DNA of 64,000 bases from positions 1 to 64,000 of the forward strand of contig CAWAJR010000006.1 in assembly GCA_963782465.1 (NCBI GenBank), in the 5' to 3' direction. The DNA is from JAODBJ01 sp963782465. Lineage in GTDB: Bacteria; Actinomycetota; Acidimicrobiia; IMCC26256; PALSA-610. Each line of letters begins with the position of its first letter. Positions within the stretch are counted from its first letter, which is position 1. Below, piece by piece: positions 1-7,113 of the stretch. The notes under the pieces are model-generated. The model was not told where the DNA came from. It worked only from the letters and a program-made list of their open reading frames with translations, and searched no databases. A program made the translations under genes and the position numbers.

Positions 1-221
1 TCGAGCACCCGGACCTCGCCGAGGGCCTCGAGGTCGTGCACCGTCTGGTACACGGTCTTGAGGGAGATCGTCGGCATGTCGGTGCGGGCGCGATCGTGCA
101 GCGCCTCGACGGTCGGGTGGACGTCGTTGCCGTGGAGCAGGCGAAAGATCGCCTGCCGCTGCGGGGTGACCCGCAGGCCCCGTTCGCGAAACAGTGTGGT
201 GAGTTCCTCGGCGGTCTTCAT
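1..221 (-). CDS. Fur-family transcriptional regulator (partial, cut by window edge)
   Basis: The N-terminal 73 residues are visible; the C-terminal part lies outside the window. The protein starts MKTAEELTTLFRERGLRVTP and continues with QRQAIFRLL and ISLKTVYQTVHDLEALGEV. This is the winged-helix DNA-binding domain of Fur/PerR/Zur regulators: the RVTPQRQ motif followed by the recognition helix with TVYQTV. The metal-binding and dimerisation half is missing, so iron, zinc or peroxide sensing cannot be told apart. The ATG at 219-221 is the only good start. A near-perfect Fur/PerR-type inverted repeat lies 15 bases upstream and overlaps the shared promoter region with the ligase gene on the other strand, which suggests autoregulation (inference). 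Confidence 0.88.
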   Translation of the reverse strand, partial: MKTAEELTTLFRERGLRVTPQRQAIFRLLHGNDVHPTVEALHDRARTDMPTISLKTVYQTVHDLEALGEVRVL

Positions 222-236
222 TGCCCGGCCACTCTA

Positions 237-253
237 TCAACAATGATTGTCGA
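237..253. promoter_or_regulatory. Fur/PerR-type operator
   Basis: A 17-bp inverted repeat, TCAACAATGATTGTCGA, is centred on G245. Seven of eight base pairs match around the central base, and the core ACAAT-G-ATTGT is perfect. This fits the 7-1-7 architecture of Fur-family boxes. It lies between the regulator start on the minus strand and the ligase start on the plus strand, so it could control both. Confidence 0.7.
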
Positions 254-297
254 CAAGCAATTCGTCACGACAAGGTCGCGGCGCACGCGCCCCGTGT

Positions 298-1794
298 ATG
301 CCAGCATCCCGGTTCGTGACGCTCTGCATCGGTGAAGTGTTCCGGGTCGCCGCCGCCTCGAGCCCGGAGCAGGTCGCGGTCACCCTCGGCCCCGACGTGC
401 CGACCTTCTCCGAGATGGATCGCGGCGGGAACCGGTTCGCCCACGCCTTCGGCCGGCTCGGCGTCGCCGGGGGCGATCGCGGGTGCTGGTGGAGCGACAC
501 GTCGCTCGACGCCGTCGGTGTGTTCGCGGGCCTTGCGAAACTCGGCGCTGTGTTCGCCCCGCTCAACGCGCGGGCCGGTGTCGAGGAGATCACCCCCGTC
601 GCGGCGTACGCCCGCCCTCGCCTGATCGTCGCGGGCGAGTCGCACGTCGAGGAAGCCGCCACCGTCGCGAGCGCGATCGGGGCGCCGTTCGCGCAGATCG
701 GCGCCGGGCCCGGTGCCGATCTCGCGGCCTCGGCGCACACGGCCCCCGATCACGCGCCCGGCATCCGCGTGCCCGAAGCCGACCCGCACGTCATCTTTTT
801 CACCAGCGGGAGCACCGGCCGGCCCAAAGGGGTCGTGCTGTCGCACCGCGCGAACTGGTTGCGAACCTACCCCGGCGCGACCAGCACCCCTGGCGGGGGC
901 GGCACCGTGTGCATGTTCCCCCTGTTCCACATGGCCGGTTGGACGATCGCACTCGGTGCGTGGCAGGCCCGCCGCGCCGTGCACTTCGTCGCGACACCCG
1001 ACGCGGCGACGCTGCTGGCCGAGACCGAGCGTCACCGCGCGTCGCGCCTCGACTGCATCCCCGCGGTGTGGGCACGAATACTCGAGCACGGCGTCGACGG
1101 CTACGACCTGAGCGCCCTACGGGAGGCCGACACCGGGACCTCGGCCACGCCGGTACAACTCCTGCGCGCGTTGCACGACGCGCTCCCCCACACCGTCACC
1201 CGCGTCTTCTACGGTTCGACCGAAGCGGGGCCGGGCGTGCAGCTCGGCCCCGACGACCTGTTCCGCAAACCGGGCAGTGTCGGCGTGCCCCAACCGGGTG
1301 TGGAGATGCGTCTCATCGACGGCGAGGTCTGCCTCCGCAGCTCGTTCCTGATGGACGGCTACTTCGACAACCCGCAGGCGACCGCGGAGGCATTGCGCGA
1401 CGGCTGGTACCACACCGGCGATCTCGGTGCGATCGACGGCGACGGTTACCTCTCCATCGTCGGCCGGGCGCGCGACGTGATCCGCACCGGCGGCGAGACG
1501 GTCGCCCCGGTCGAGGTGGAGGCCGTGCTCGGCGCGCACACCGACATCGACGAAGTCGCCGTCGTCGGGCTGCCCGACCTCGACTGGGGCGAGATCGTCA
1601 CCGCGGTGGTCGTGTTGCGCCCGGGCGCACCGCACCTCGACCTGGCGAGCGTCCGCGCCCACTGCGAGGGCCGCCTCGCCGCGTTCAAACATCCCCGCCG
1701 GCTGGAGGTCGTCGCCGCCCTCCCCCGTACCGCCGCGACCGGCCAGGTGCAGCGAACCCTCGTCGTCGAGCAGCTGCAAGCGGGCCTCTCCTAG
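298..1794 (+). CDS. AMP-binding acyl-CoA synthetase-like protein lacking the A10 lysine
   Basis: The protein has about 498 residues and belongs to the ANL superfamily of adenylate-forming enzymes (acyl-CoA ligases). Visible motifs are the A3 loop TSGSTGRPKG, the A5 motif YGSTEAG, the A7 motif YHTGDLG, and the A8 hinge GRARDVIRTGGE. The last core motif, normally (S/T)GK with the catalytic adenylation lysine, reads ATGQVQRT here, so that lysine is glutamine. The protein may have reduced or altered chemistry. The start is uncertain: ATG 298 and GTG 316 (reading VTLCIGEVFRVAA, which fits the family N-terminus) are both possible, and a TTG at 247 would overlap the Fur box. The substrate is unknown. 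The TAG stop doubles as part of the -10 element of the next gene. Confidence 0.82.
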   Translation: MPASRFVTLCIGEVFRVAAASSPEQVAVTLGPDVPTFSEMDRGGNRFAHAFGRLGVAGGDRGCWWSDTSLDAVGVFAGLAKLGAVFAPLNARAGVEEITPVAAYARPRLIVAGESHVEEAATVASAIGAPFAQIGAGPGADLAASAHTAPDHAPGIRVPEADPHVIFFTSGSTGRPKGVVLSHRANWLRTYPGATSTPGGGGTVCMFPLFHMAGWTIALGAWQARRAVHFVATPDAATLLAETERHRASRLDCIPAVWARILEHGVDGYDLSALREADTGTSATPVQLLRALHDALPHTVTRVFYGSTEAGPGVQLGPDDLFRKPGSVGVPQPGVEMRLIDGEVCLRSSFLMDGYFDNPQATAEALRDGWYHTGDLGAIDGDGYLSIVGRARDVIRTGGETVAPVEVEAVLGAHTDIDEVAVVGLPDLDWGEIVTAVVVLRPGAPHLDLASVRAHCEGRLAAFKHPRRLEVVAALPRTAATGQVQRTLVVEQLQAGLS

Positions 1795-1797
1795 GGT
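1792..1797 (+). promoter_or_regulatory. -10 element, leaderless promoter of the DinB-like gene
   Basis: TAGGGT is followed by six bases (GGAGCC) and then the GTG start at 1804. This spacing puts the transcription start at the start codon. The first three bases are the stop codon of the upstream ligase gene. Confidence 0.6.
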
Positions 1798-1803
1798 GGA
1801 GCC

Positions 1804-2313
1804 GTGCATTGCGACGAATGCGGGTTCGACTACGACGAGCTCCCGGAATCCCAGATCGGCACCGCGCTGCGGGCGCTGCTCCCCCAATACGGCACGATCC
1901 TGGCGCGCGATGAAGCGTCGCTGCGGGCGCACCCGATCAGCGGGGTGTGGTCGGCGCTCGAGTACGCGTGCCACGTGCGCGACATCTTCGAGGTGCAACT
2001 CGAGCGGGTCGAAACCGCACTCGTGGAGGAAGAGCCCTCGTTCACCCCGATGGGGCGCGAAGAACGAGTGGTCACGAACCGTTACAACGAGCAAGACCCC
2101 CAAGACGTCGGCGAACAACTCGTCGTTGCCGGCCGCGCTCTGGCGACCCGCTTCGAACGCCTCGACCCCGACCAGCTCGCCCGCACCGCGATCTACAACT
2201 ACCCGGCACCCGCGCCGCGAACGATCGCGTGGATCGGTCGCCACAGCGTGCACGAAGGCCATCACCACCTCCGCGACATCGAGCACGTGCTCGACGCCGC
2301 CGACGCCGGCTGA
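1804..2313 (+). CDS. DinB-family protein
   Basis: This 169-residue protein is like the DinB/YfiT four-helix-bundle superfamily. It has the typical spaced histidines for a divalent metal site: CHVRD near residue 59 and the C-terminal HEGHHHLRDI near residues 143-152. Many members are thiol-dependent (bacillithiol or mycothiol) transferases or isomerases, but no activity can be assigned here. An N-terminal CDEC pair (residues 3-6) is unusual and could bind metal. The GTG start at 1804 has no ribosome binding site but follows a TAGGGT element by six bases, so the mRNA is probably leaderless. Confidence 0.8.
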   Translation: MHCDECGFDYDELPESQIGTALRALLPQYGTILARDEASLRAHPISGVWSALEYACHVRDIFEVQLERVETALVEEEPSFTPMGREERVVTNRYNEQDPQDVGEQLVVAGRALATRFERLDPDQLARTAIYNYPAPAPRTIAWIGRHSVHEGHHHLRDIEHVLDAADAG

Positions 2314-2350
2314 TCCCCGCCCGGCAGTTGAGGCGGGCCGCGAGCCGGAA

Positions 2351-2356
2351 TAGTGT
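2351..2356 (+). promoter_or_regulatory. -10 element, leaderless promoter of the TetR gene
   Basis: TAGTGT is followed by seven bases (TCCCGAT) and the GTG start at 2364. The spacing is that of a leaderless transcript. No clear -35 element was seen. Confidence 0.5.
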
Positions 2357-2363
2357 TCCCGAT

Positions 2364-2996
2364 GTGCAGAACGTTGTTCCCGCAGGGGTGGCCGTCGAGG
2401 ACCAGCTGGCCGACCGTGCCCTCGCCGAGCGCCACGACGCCTACGCGGCGGAGGCCCGACGGTTCATCGACGCCGCGCTGGCGGTGATGCGCCGGACCGC
2501 ATCGCTCGACCCCCCGGTGCGCGACGTCGTGCGGGAAGCCGGCCTCTCGAACCAGGCCTTCTACCGTCACTTCGCCGGCAAGGACGCGCTGATGCTCGCC
2601 GTGCTCGCCGACGGCCAGCAACGCCTCGTCTCCTACGTCGCCCATCGCATCTCGCGAGTCGACGACCCGCACCAGCAGGTTCGCCGTTGGGTCGAAGCGG
2701 TGATGGAACAGGCGCGCAACCCGGAGGCGGCGGCTGCGACGCGGCCGTTCGCGTGCAACAGTTCGCGACTCGCCGAGCAGTTCCCGGGCGAAACCGCGGC
2801 GAGCCGCGAAGAACTTGTCCGCACGCTCCGGCCCGCGGTCCGCGCCGCCGGAGGAGACGAGCGCGACGCCGAACTCGTCCACGACCTCGTGCTCGCCCGG
2901 ATGAACCGGGCGCTCGTGGCGGGCCGCGCCCCCGACCGCAAGGCCGTGAACCACCTGGTCGCGTTCGTGCTCGCGGCGATCGACCGGAACCGGTGA
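2364..2996 (+). CDS. TetR-family transcriptional regulator
   Basis: The protein has 210 residues. The N-terminal helix-turn-helix reads VRDVVREAGLSNQAFYRHFAG and is classic TetR; the C-terminal ligand domain is variable. GTG 2364 was chosen because a TAGTGT element sits seven bases upstream; GTG 2388 is the alternative. The stop codon overlaps the ATG of the 2-oxoacid oxidoreductase gamma-delta gene (TGATG), so the regulator is the first gene of that operon and probably responds to a metabolite of the pathway (inference). The CTGAC-N6-GTCAG box found elsewhere in this window is not present upstream of this gene. Confidence 0.88.
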   Translation: MQNVVPAGVAVEDQLADRALAERHDAYAAEARRFIDAALAVMRRTASLDPPVRDVVREAGLSNQAFYRHFAGKDALMLAVLADGQQRLVSYVAHRISRVDDPHQQVRRWVEAVMEQARNPEAAAATRPFACNSSRLAEQFPGETAASREELVRTLRPAVRAAGGDERDAELVHDLVLARMNRALVAGRAPDRKAVNHLVAFVLAAIDRNR

Positions 2997-3865
2997 TGGA
3001 ACGCGAGTTGCTCATCACCGGGATCGGCGGGCAGGGAGTGCAACTCGCCGCGGAAGTCGTCGCCCGCGCCGCAACCATCGAAGGCCGCGAAGTGCTGCTC
3101 TTCGGCATCTACGGCGGCATGATGCGCGGCGGCAACACCGACAGCACCGTCGTGGTCGCCGACGCGCCGATCGAGACGCCGCCCGTGGTCGCGCAGGCCT
3201 GGTCGGCGATCGCGATGCACGACGAATACTGGGCGCCGCTCGAACCGCGGCTGCGCCCCGGTGGTGTCGTGCTCGTGAACGACGCCACCTTCACGCACCC
3301 GATCGAGGCCGATGTCGCGGTGTACCGGGTCGGCGCAACCGACCTCGCGGCCGAAGCCGGCAACCCGTTGGGCGGGTCGATGGCGATGATCGGCGCGTAC
3401 AGCGCGGTCACGGGCCTGGTCGGCGTCGATTCGCTGGTCGCCGCCATGCGGGCGTCGATCCCGCCGTACCGCCGGCAGCACATCGAAGCGAACGAGCGCG
3501 TGATCCGCCTCGGCTACGAACACGTCGAACACGACGCCCATCCCGCGTGGGCCTCACCGGCACGAGCGCGCGACCGACGCATGAAGGCACGAAGGCATGA
3601 CCGCATGACGACGATCACCGTCACGAGCCGCGGCACCGTTACGGTCGACGCCGAGCGCTGCAAGGGTTGCGAGCTGTGCATCCCGGCCTGCCCTCCCGAC
3701 GTGCTCGCGATGTCGACCGAGGTGAACCACATGGGCTACCGCTTCCCGCAGCTGTTCGCGGGCTGCACCGGCTGCGCGGCCTGCCTCTACGTGTGCCCCG
3801 ACTTCGTGTTCGAAGTGTTCCGGTTCAACCAACCGGTGATCTCCCACATCGAGGTGGCTGAATGA
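2996..3865 (+). CDS. 2-oxoacid:ferredoxin oxidoreductase, fused gamma-delta subunit
   Basis: One uninterrupted 289-residue frame carries two subunits that are usually separate. Residues 1-190 are the gamma (catalytic, CoA-side) subunit with ITGIGGQGVQLAAE at the start and GGMMRGG near residue 40. Residues 204-289 are the delta ferredoxin with two [4Fe-4S] motifs, CKGCELCIPACP and CTGCAACLYVCP. The linker (about residues 190-204) contains methionine codons at 3582, 3597 and 3605; ATG 3605 could act as an internal start for a separate ferredoxin, but there is no stop between the domains. The enzyme oxidatively decarboxylates a 2-oxoacid to an acyl-CoA and reduces ferredoxin. The start overlaps the TetR stop, and the alpha gene overlaps the end by 4 bases. 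Confidence 0.9.
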   Translation: MERELLITGIGGQGVQLAAEVVARAATIEGREVLLFGIYGGMMRGGNTDSTVVVADAPIETPPVVAQAWSAIAMHDEYWAPLEPRLRPGGVVLVNDATFTHPIEADVAVYRVGATDLAAEAGNPLGGSMAMIGAYSAVTGLVGVDSLVAAMRASIPPYRRQHIEANERVIRLGYEHVEHDAHPAWASPARARDRRMKARRHDRMTTITVTSRGTVTVDAERCKGCELCIPACPPDVLAMSTEVNHMGYRFPQLFAGCTGCAACLYVCPDFVFEVFRFNQPVISHIEVAE

Positions 3866-5025
3866 CCGCACGCGCCCGCGCCGACGGCCACCGCACCCTC
3901 ATGGAAGGCTCCGAGGCATTCGTGCGGTCGTCGATTGCGGCCGGGTGCCGGTTCTTCGCCGGCTACCCGATGACGCCGTTCACCGAAGTGCTCGAACATT
4001 TCGCCCGGCTCCTGCCCGGCGCCGGCGGTACGTGTATCAACGCGGAATCCGAGCTCGAGGCCGTCGGCATGGCGTGGGGCGCGGCCGCCGCCGGCGCGCG
4101 GGCCGCGACGGGCTCGACCGGCCAGGGCCTGTCGTTGATGCAGGAATCGTTCTCCGAGATGACGCTCGCCGAACTCCCGCTCGTCGTGTTCAACATGGCC
4201 CGCGGCCAGCAGGACTACTTCCAGGCCACCCGCGGGGGCGGCCACGGCGACTACCGGCACATCGTCCTCGCGCCGCAAGACGTTCGCGAAGGGGTCGAGC
4301 TCGTGCAGCTCGCGTTCTTCCTTGCCGACAAGTGGCGCAACCCGGTGCTGTTGTACGGCGACTACCTCCTCGCCCACACGCAGGAAGCGCTCTCCGTCGC
4401 GACGCTGGAATTCCCCGATCTGCCGCCGAAGCGCTGGGCGGTCGACGGCACGTTGTCGGGAAGTGGGCAATCGCGGGCGGTCACACCGCTCGGCGTCGCC
4501 AAGTTCGGGCAACCCGACATGGGCCAGGAGGGCAAGTTCCAGTACATCGCGACCAAGACACCGCTCATGGAACGCGAGGTGCGCGTCGAAACCGGTTACC
4601 TCGACGACGCGGAAACGGTGATCGTCGCGTTCGGCACGCCCGCGAAGTTCGTGAAGTACGCGATCAAGCAATGCCGCGCCGCCGGCCATCGCATCGGTTT
4701 CGTGCGCCCGATCACCCTGTGGCCGTTCCCGTACGACACGGTGCGGGACGCGACCGCCGGTGCACGGCGAGTCGGCTCGTTCGAGCTCGCCGCAGGCCAG
4801 ATGATCGACGACGTTCGCATCGGTGTGGCCGGGCAGGCGCCGGCAACGTTCATCGGGGGCGTGTCGACCGACCATTCCGGGTTCGGGATCGGCCGGCTCC
4901 TCGACGTCGACGTCATTCGCGATCGCCTGCTCGCCTTCCACACCGGCCAGGCGCTGCCGCCGATCCCCGGGTACGAACAGTTCACCTACGCGCTTGCTCC
5001 CCACCAGCAGGAGGCCGCGTCATGA
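3862..5025 (+). CDS. 2-oxoacid:ferredoxin oxidoreductase alpha subunit
   Basis: The protein has 387 residues and matches the alpha (PorA/VorB/KorA-like) subunit that binds thiamine diphosphate pyrimidine and forms the heart of the complex. Typical stretches are FFAGYPMTP near residue 33, ATGSTGQGLSLM near 85, and the long ARGQQDYFQATRGGGHGDYR region near 113. It overlaps the upstream gamma-delta gene by ATGA and the downstream beta gene by ATGA, so translation is coupled. Because a branched-chain amino acid type transporter and an acyl-CoA dehydrogenase lie nearby, a branched-chain 2-oxoacid (VOR-type) substrate is plausible. Sequence alone does not exclude 2-oxoglutarate or pyruvate. Confidence 0.9.
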   Translation: MTARARADGHRTLMEGSEAFVRSSIAAGCRFFAGYPMTPFTEVLEHFARLLPGAGGTCINAESELEAVGMAWGAAAAGARAATGSTGQGLSLMQESFSEMTLAELPLVVFNMARGQQDYFQATRGGGHGDYRHIVLAPQDVREGVELVQLAFFLADKWRNPVLLYGDYLLAHTQEALSVATLEFPDLPPKRWAVDGTLSGSGQSRAVTPLGVAKFGQPDMGQEGKFQYIATKTPLMEREVRVETGYLDDAETVIVAFGTPAKFVKYAIKQCRAAGHRIGFVRPITLWPFPYDTVRDATAGARRVGSFELAAGQMIDDVRIGVAGQAPATFIGGVSTDHSGFGIGRLLDVDVIRDRLLAFHTGQALPPIPGYEQFTYALAPHQQEAAS

Positions 5026-5828
5026 GCCCGCTCGGACGGCCGCTCGACACCACGACCGCGCCCGCCGACGCGACCGTCGTCGAGCCGCTGAAACCGGAAC
5101 TGCTCCTCACCGAGGAGCACCAGATGTGCCCCGGCTGCGGCGAACCGCTGGCGCTGCGCGGCTTCCTCGACACGCTCGCGGAGATGGGCGTCGCGCAACG
5201 TTCGATCGCGGTACTCGGCATCGGGTGCTACACGTCGTTCGGGGCAACGATCGACATCGACCTCGTACAGGCACTCCACGGCCGCGCGCCGTCGGTCGCC
5301 ACCGGGGTGAAGCGGGTCCAGCCCGGCGCGGTCGTGTTCACGCTGCAAGGCGACGGCGACATGGTGAACGAGGGCTTGCAGGAGGTGTTGCACACCGCCG
5401 CGCGCGGCGAACCGGTCACGTGCATCCTGCTGAACAACGGCGTGTTCGGCGAGACGGGTGGGCACATGACCGCGACGACCGTGATCGGCCAGCGCACGAA
5501 GAATTCGCTCGACGGCCGCGACGCCGAATACCACGGGTACCCGATCCTGATCGGCGACCTCATCTCGCAGCTCGACGGCGCGTCGTACGTCGCTCGCGGC
5601 TCCGTGCACAACGCCGGCGAGGTCGCACGCACGAAGAAGATGTTCCGCCGGGCCTTCGAGACGCAACTCGAACGCAAAGGCTTCTCGTTCGTCGAGGTGC
5701 TCACCATGTGCCCGACCGGATGGTTCATCCCCACCGCCGATGGTCCCGGCTATCTCGACGACACGCTCGGCGAGGTGCACGTCGTGGGCGAGCTCAAAGT
5801 CGACGGCGTCCTCCGCACCGGCGATTGA
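5022..5828 (+). CDS. 2-oxoacid:ferredoxin oxidoreductase beta subunit
   Basis: The protein has 268 residues. It carries the beta-subunit signature MCPGCGE near residue 36 and the thiamine diphosphate/Mg motif GDGDMVNEG near residue 110. The second part, LLNNGVFGETGGHMTATT, is also conserved in this subunit. A strong GGAGG ribosome binding site precedes ATG 5022, which overlaps the alpha stop. It completes a three-gene operon (gamma-delta, alpha, beta), and a long hairpin follows the stop codon. Confidence 0.9.
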   Translation: MSPLGRPLDTTTAPADATVVEPLKPELLLTEEHQMCPGCGEPLALRGFLDTLAEMGVAQRSIAVLGIGCYTSFGATIDIDLVQALHGRAPSVATGVKRVQPGAVVFTLQGDGDMVNEGLQEVLHTAARGEPVTCILLNNGVFGETGGHMTATTVIGQRTKNSLDGRDAEYHGYPILIGDLISQLDGASYVARGSVHNAGEVARTKKMFRRAFETQLERKGFSFVEVLTMCPTGWFIPTADGPGYLDDTLGEVHVVGELKVDGVLRTGD

Positions 5829-5831
5829 CCG

Positions 5832-5881
5832 GTTTTGATGTACGGGAAGCGCGCAACCGCGCGTTCCCGCTACATCAAAAC
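5832..5881. terminator. Long hairpin after the oxidoreductase operon
   Basis: The outer arms GTTTTGATGTA (5832-5842) and TACATCAAAAC (5871-5881) pair perfectly. They continue inward through CGGGAA/TTCCCG and CGCGC/GCGCG, with single-base bulges at 5849 and 5870 and an AACC loop. This gives about 22 base pairs. There is no U-tract, so it is a stem-only terminator or an RNA-stabilising hairpin. Confidence 0.6.
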
Positions 5882-5895
5882 GAGTGGGCGGTAGG

Positions 5896-5911
5896 CTGAC
5901 GCCGGCGTCAG
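5896..5911. promoter_or_regulatory. CTGAC-N6-GTCAG palindrome upstream of acyl-CoA dehydrogenase
   Basis: CTGACGCCGGCGTCAG is a perfect 16-bp palindrome 24 bases before the TTG start of the dehydrogenase. It is one of six sites with the same half-site and spacing in this window and looks like a TetR- or GntR-type operator (inference). Confidence 0.6.
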
Positions 5912-5934
5912 GTTCGGTGGCACGGGAGCGATGG

Positions 5935-7095
5935 TTGGATTTCACGTACCCGCCGGAAGCAGAGGCCTTCCGCAAGGAGTTCCGCGACTGGCTCGCCGCG
6001 AACCTGCCCGGCGACCTGCGCGGGCACGGCGGCTCGCTCTCCGCCGACGACGAGACGCTCGCGCGGCTGCGCGAGTGGAACCGCGCGCTCGCCGACGCGC
6101 GGTACGCGGCGATCGCCTGGCCCGAAGAATTCGGCGGGCGCGGCGCGAGCGTGATGGAACAGGTGGTGTACGCCGAGGAGATGCACCGAGCATCGGCGCC
6201 GGGCACGCTCAACCCGATCGGGCTGTCGAACATCGCCCCCGCGATCATCGAGCACGGTACGACCGAACAGAAGACCACGTTGCTGCCCCGCATGTTGCGC
6301 GGCGACGACATCTGGTGCCAGGGGTTCTCCGAACCGAACGCCGGCTCCGATCTCGCCGCGTTGCGGTGCTCGGCGGCGCTCGACGGCGATCACTGGGTGG
6401 TCAACGGGCAGAAGACCTGGAACACGCTCGGCAACCTCGCCAACTGGTGCGAGCTGCTGGTGCGTACCGACCCGAACGTCGGGAAGCACAACGGGATCAC
6501 CTGCCTGCTGGTCGACATGGCGTTGCCCGGGATCGAGGTACGGCCGCTGGTCACGATCACCGGTGATCTCGACTTCAACGAGATCTTCTTCACCGATGTC
6601 CGGGTGCCGGTGACCCAAACCCTCGGCCCGGTGAACGAGGGTTGGCGCGTCGCGATGACGACACTCGCCTACGAACGGGGCACGGTCGCGAAGTTGCACC
6701 TCGGGCTGCGGGCGAAGGTGCAACGCCTGCTCGACGAAGCCAAACGCACGCCGCTCGGCGACGGGCGCATGGCTGCCGACGACCCGGTGCTGCGCCGCGA
6801 TCTCGCGCGCGCCTACCTCGAAGCCGAACTGCTGAAGCTCATTTCTGAACGGGCGATCTCCGCCGAGGTCCACGGTCGCCCGGTCGGCCCGGAAGGCAGC
6901 ATCGCGAAGTTGGTGTGGAGCGAGGCCGAGCAGCACCTCACGGAAATCGCGACCACCGTGCTCGGCCCTGCCGGGCTCGAAGGTACCTGGGCGCATGATC
7001 GCGTCTACAGCCGCTCGTTCACGATCGCCGGCGGCACGACCCAGGTGAACAAGAACATCCTCGCGCAGCGCATCCTCGGCCTCCCCCGCCGCTGA
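5935..7095 (+). CDS. Acyl-CoA dehydrogenase family protein
   Basis: This 386-residue FAD enzyme forms the 2,3-double bond in an acyl-CoA. It has the complete family architecture: N-terminal helical domain, the middle beta domain with CQGFSEPNAGSDLA and the NGQKTW stretch, and the C-terminal FTIAGGTTQVNKNILAQRIL. The TTG start at 5935 gives the common N-terminus MDFTYPPEAEAFRKEFRDWL and has GGGAG seven bases upstream. GTG 5917 is possible, but it would put the start just 5 bases beyond the palindromic box. An ATG at 5931 is out of frame. The substrate is not certain; a branched or steroid-side-chain type is possible for this subfamily. Confidence 0.88.
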   Translation: MDFTYPPEAEAFRKEFRDWLAANLPGDLRGHGGSLSADDETLARLREWNRALADARYAAIAWPEEFGGRGASVMEQVVYAEEMHRASAPGTLNPIGLSNIAPAIIEHGTTEQKTTLLPRMLRGDDIWCQGFSEPNAGSDLAALRCSAALDGDHWVVNGQKTWNTLGNLANWCELLVRTDPNVGKHNGITCLLVDMALPGIEVRPLVTITGDLDFNEIFFTDVRVPVTQTLGPVNEGWRVAMTTLAYERGTVAKLHLGLRAKVQRLLDEAKRTPLGDGRMAADDPVLRRDLARAYLEAELLKLISERAISAEVHGRPVGPEGSIAKLVWSEAEQHLTEIATTVLGPAGLEGTWAHDRVYSRSFTIAGGTTQVNKNILAQRILGLPRR

Positions 7096-7113
7096 CGACG
7101 GTCGCGTTCGCGC

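Noticed and set aside
3787..5004. A 405-codon minus-strand frame across the oxidoreductase alpha gene
   Set aside because: It lies opposite a clear protein with family motifs and shows only shadow composition.
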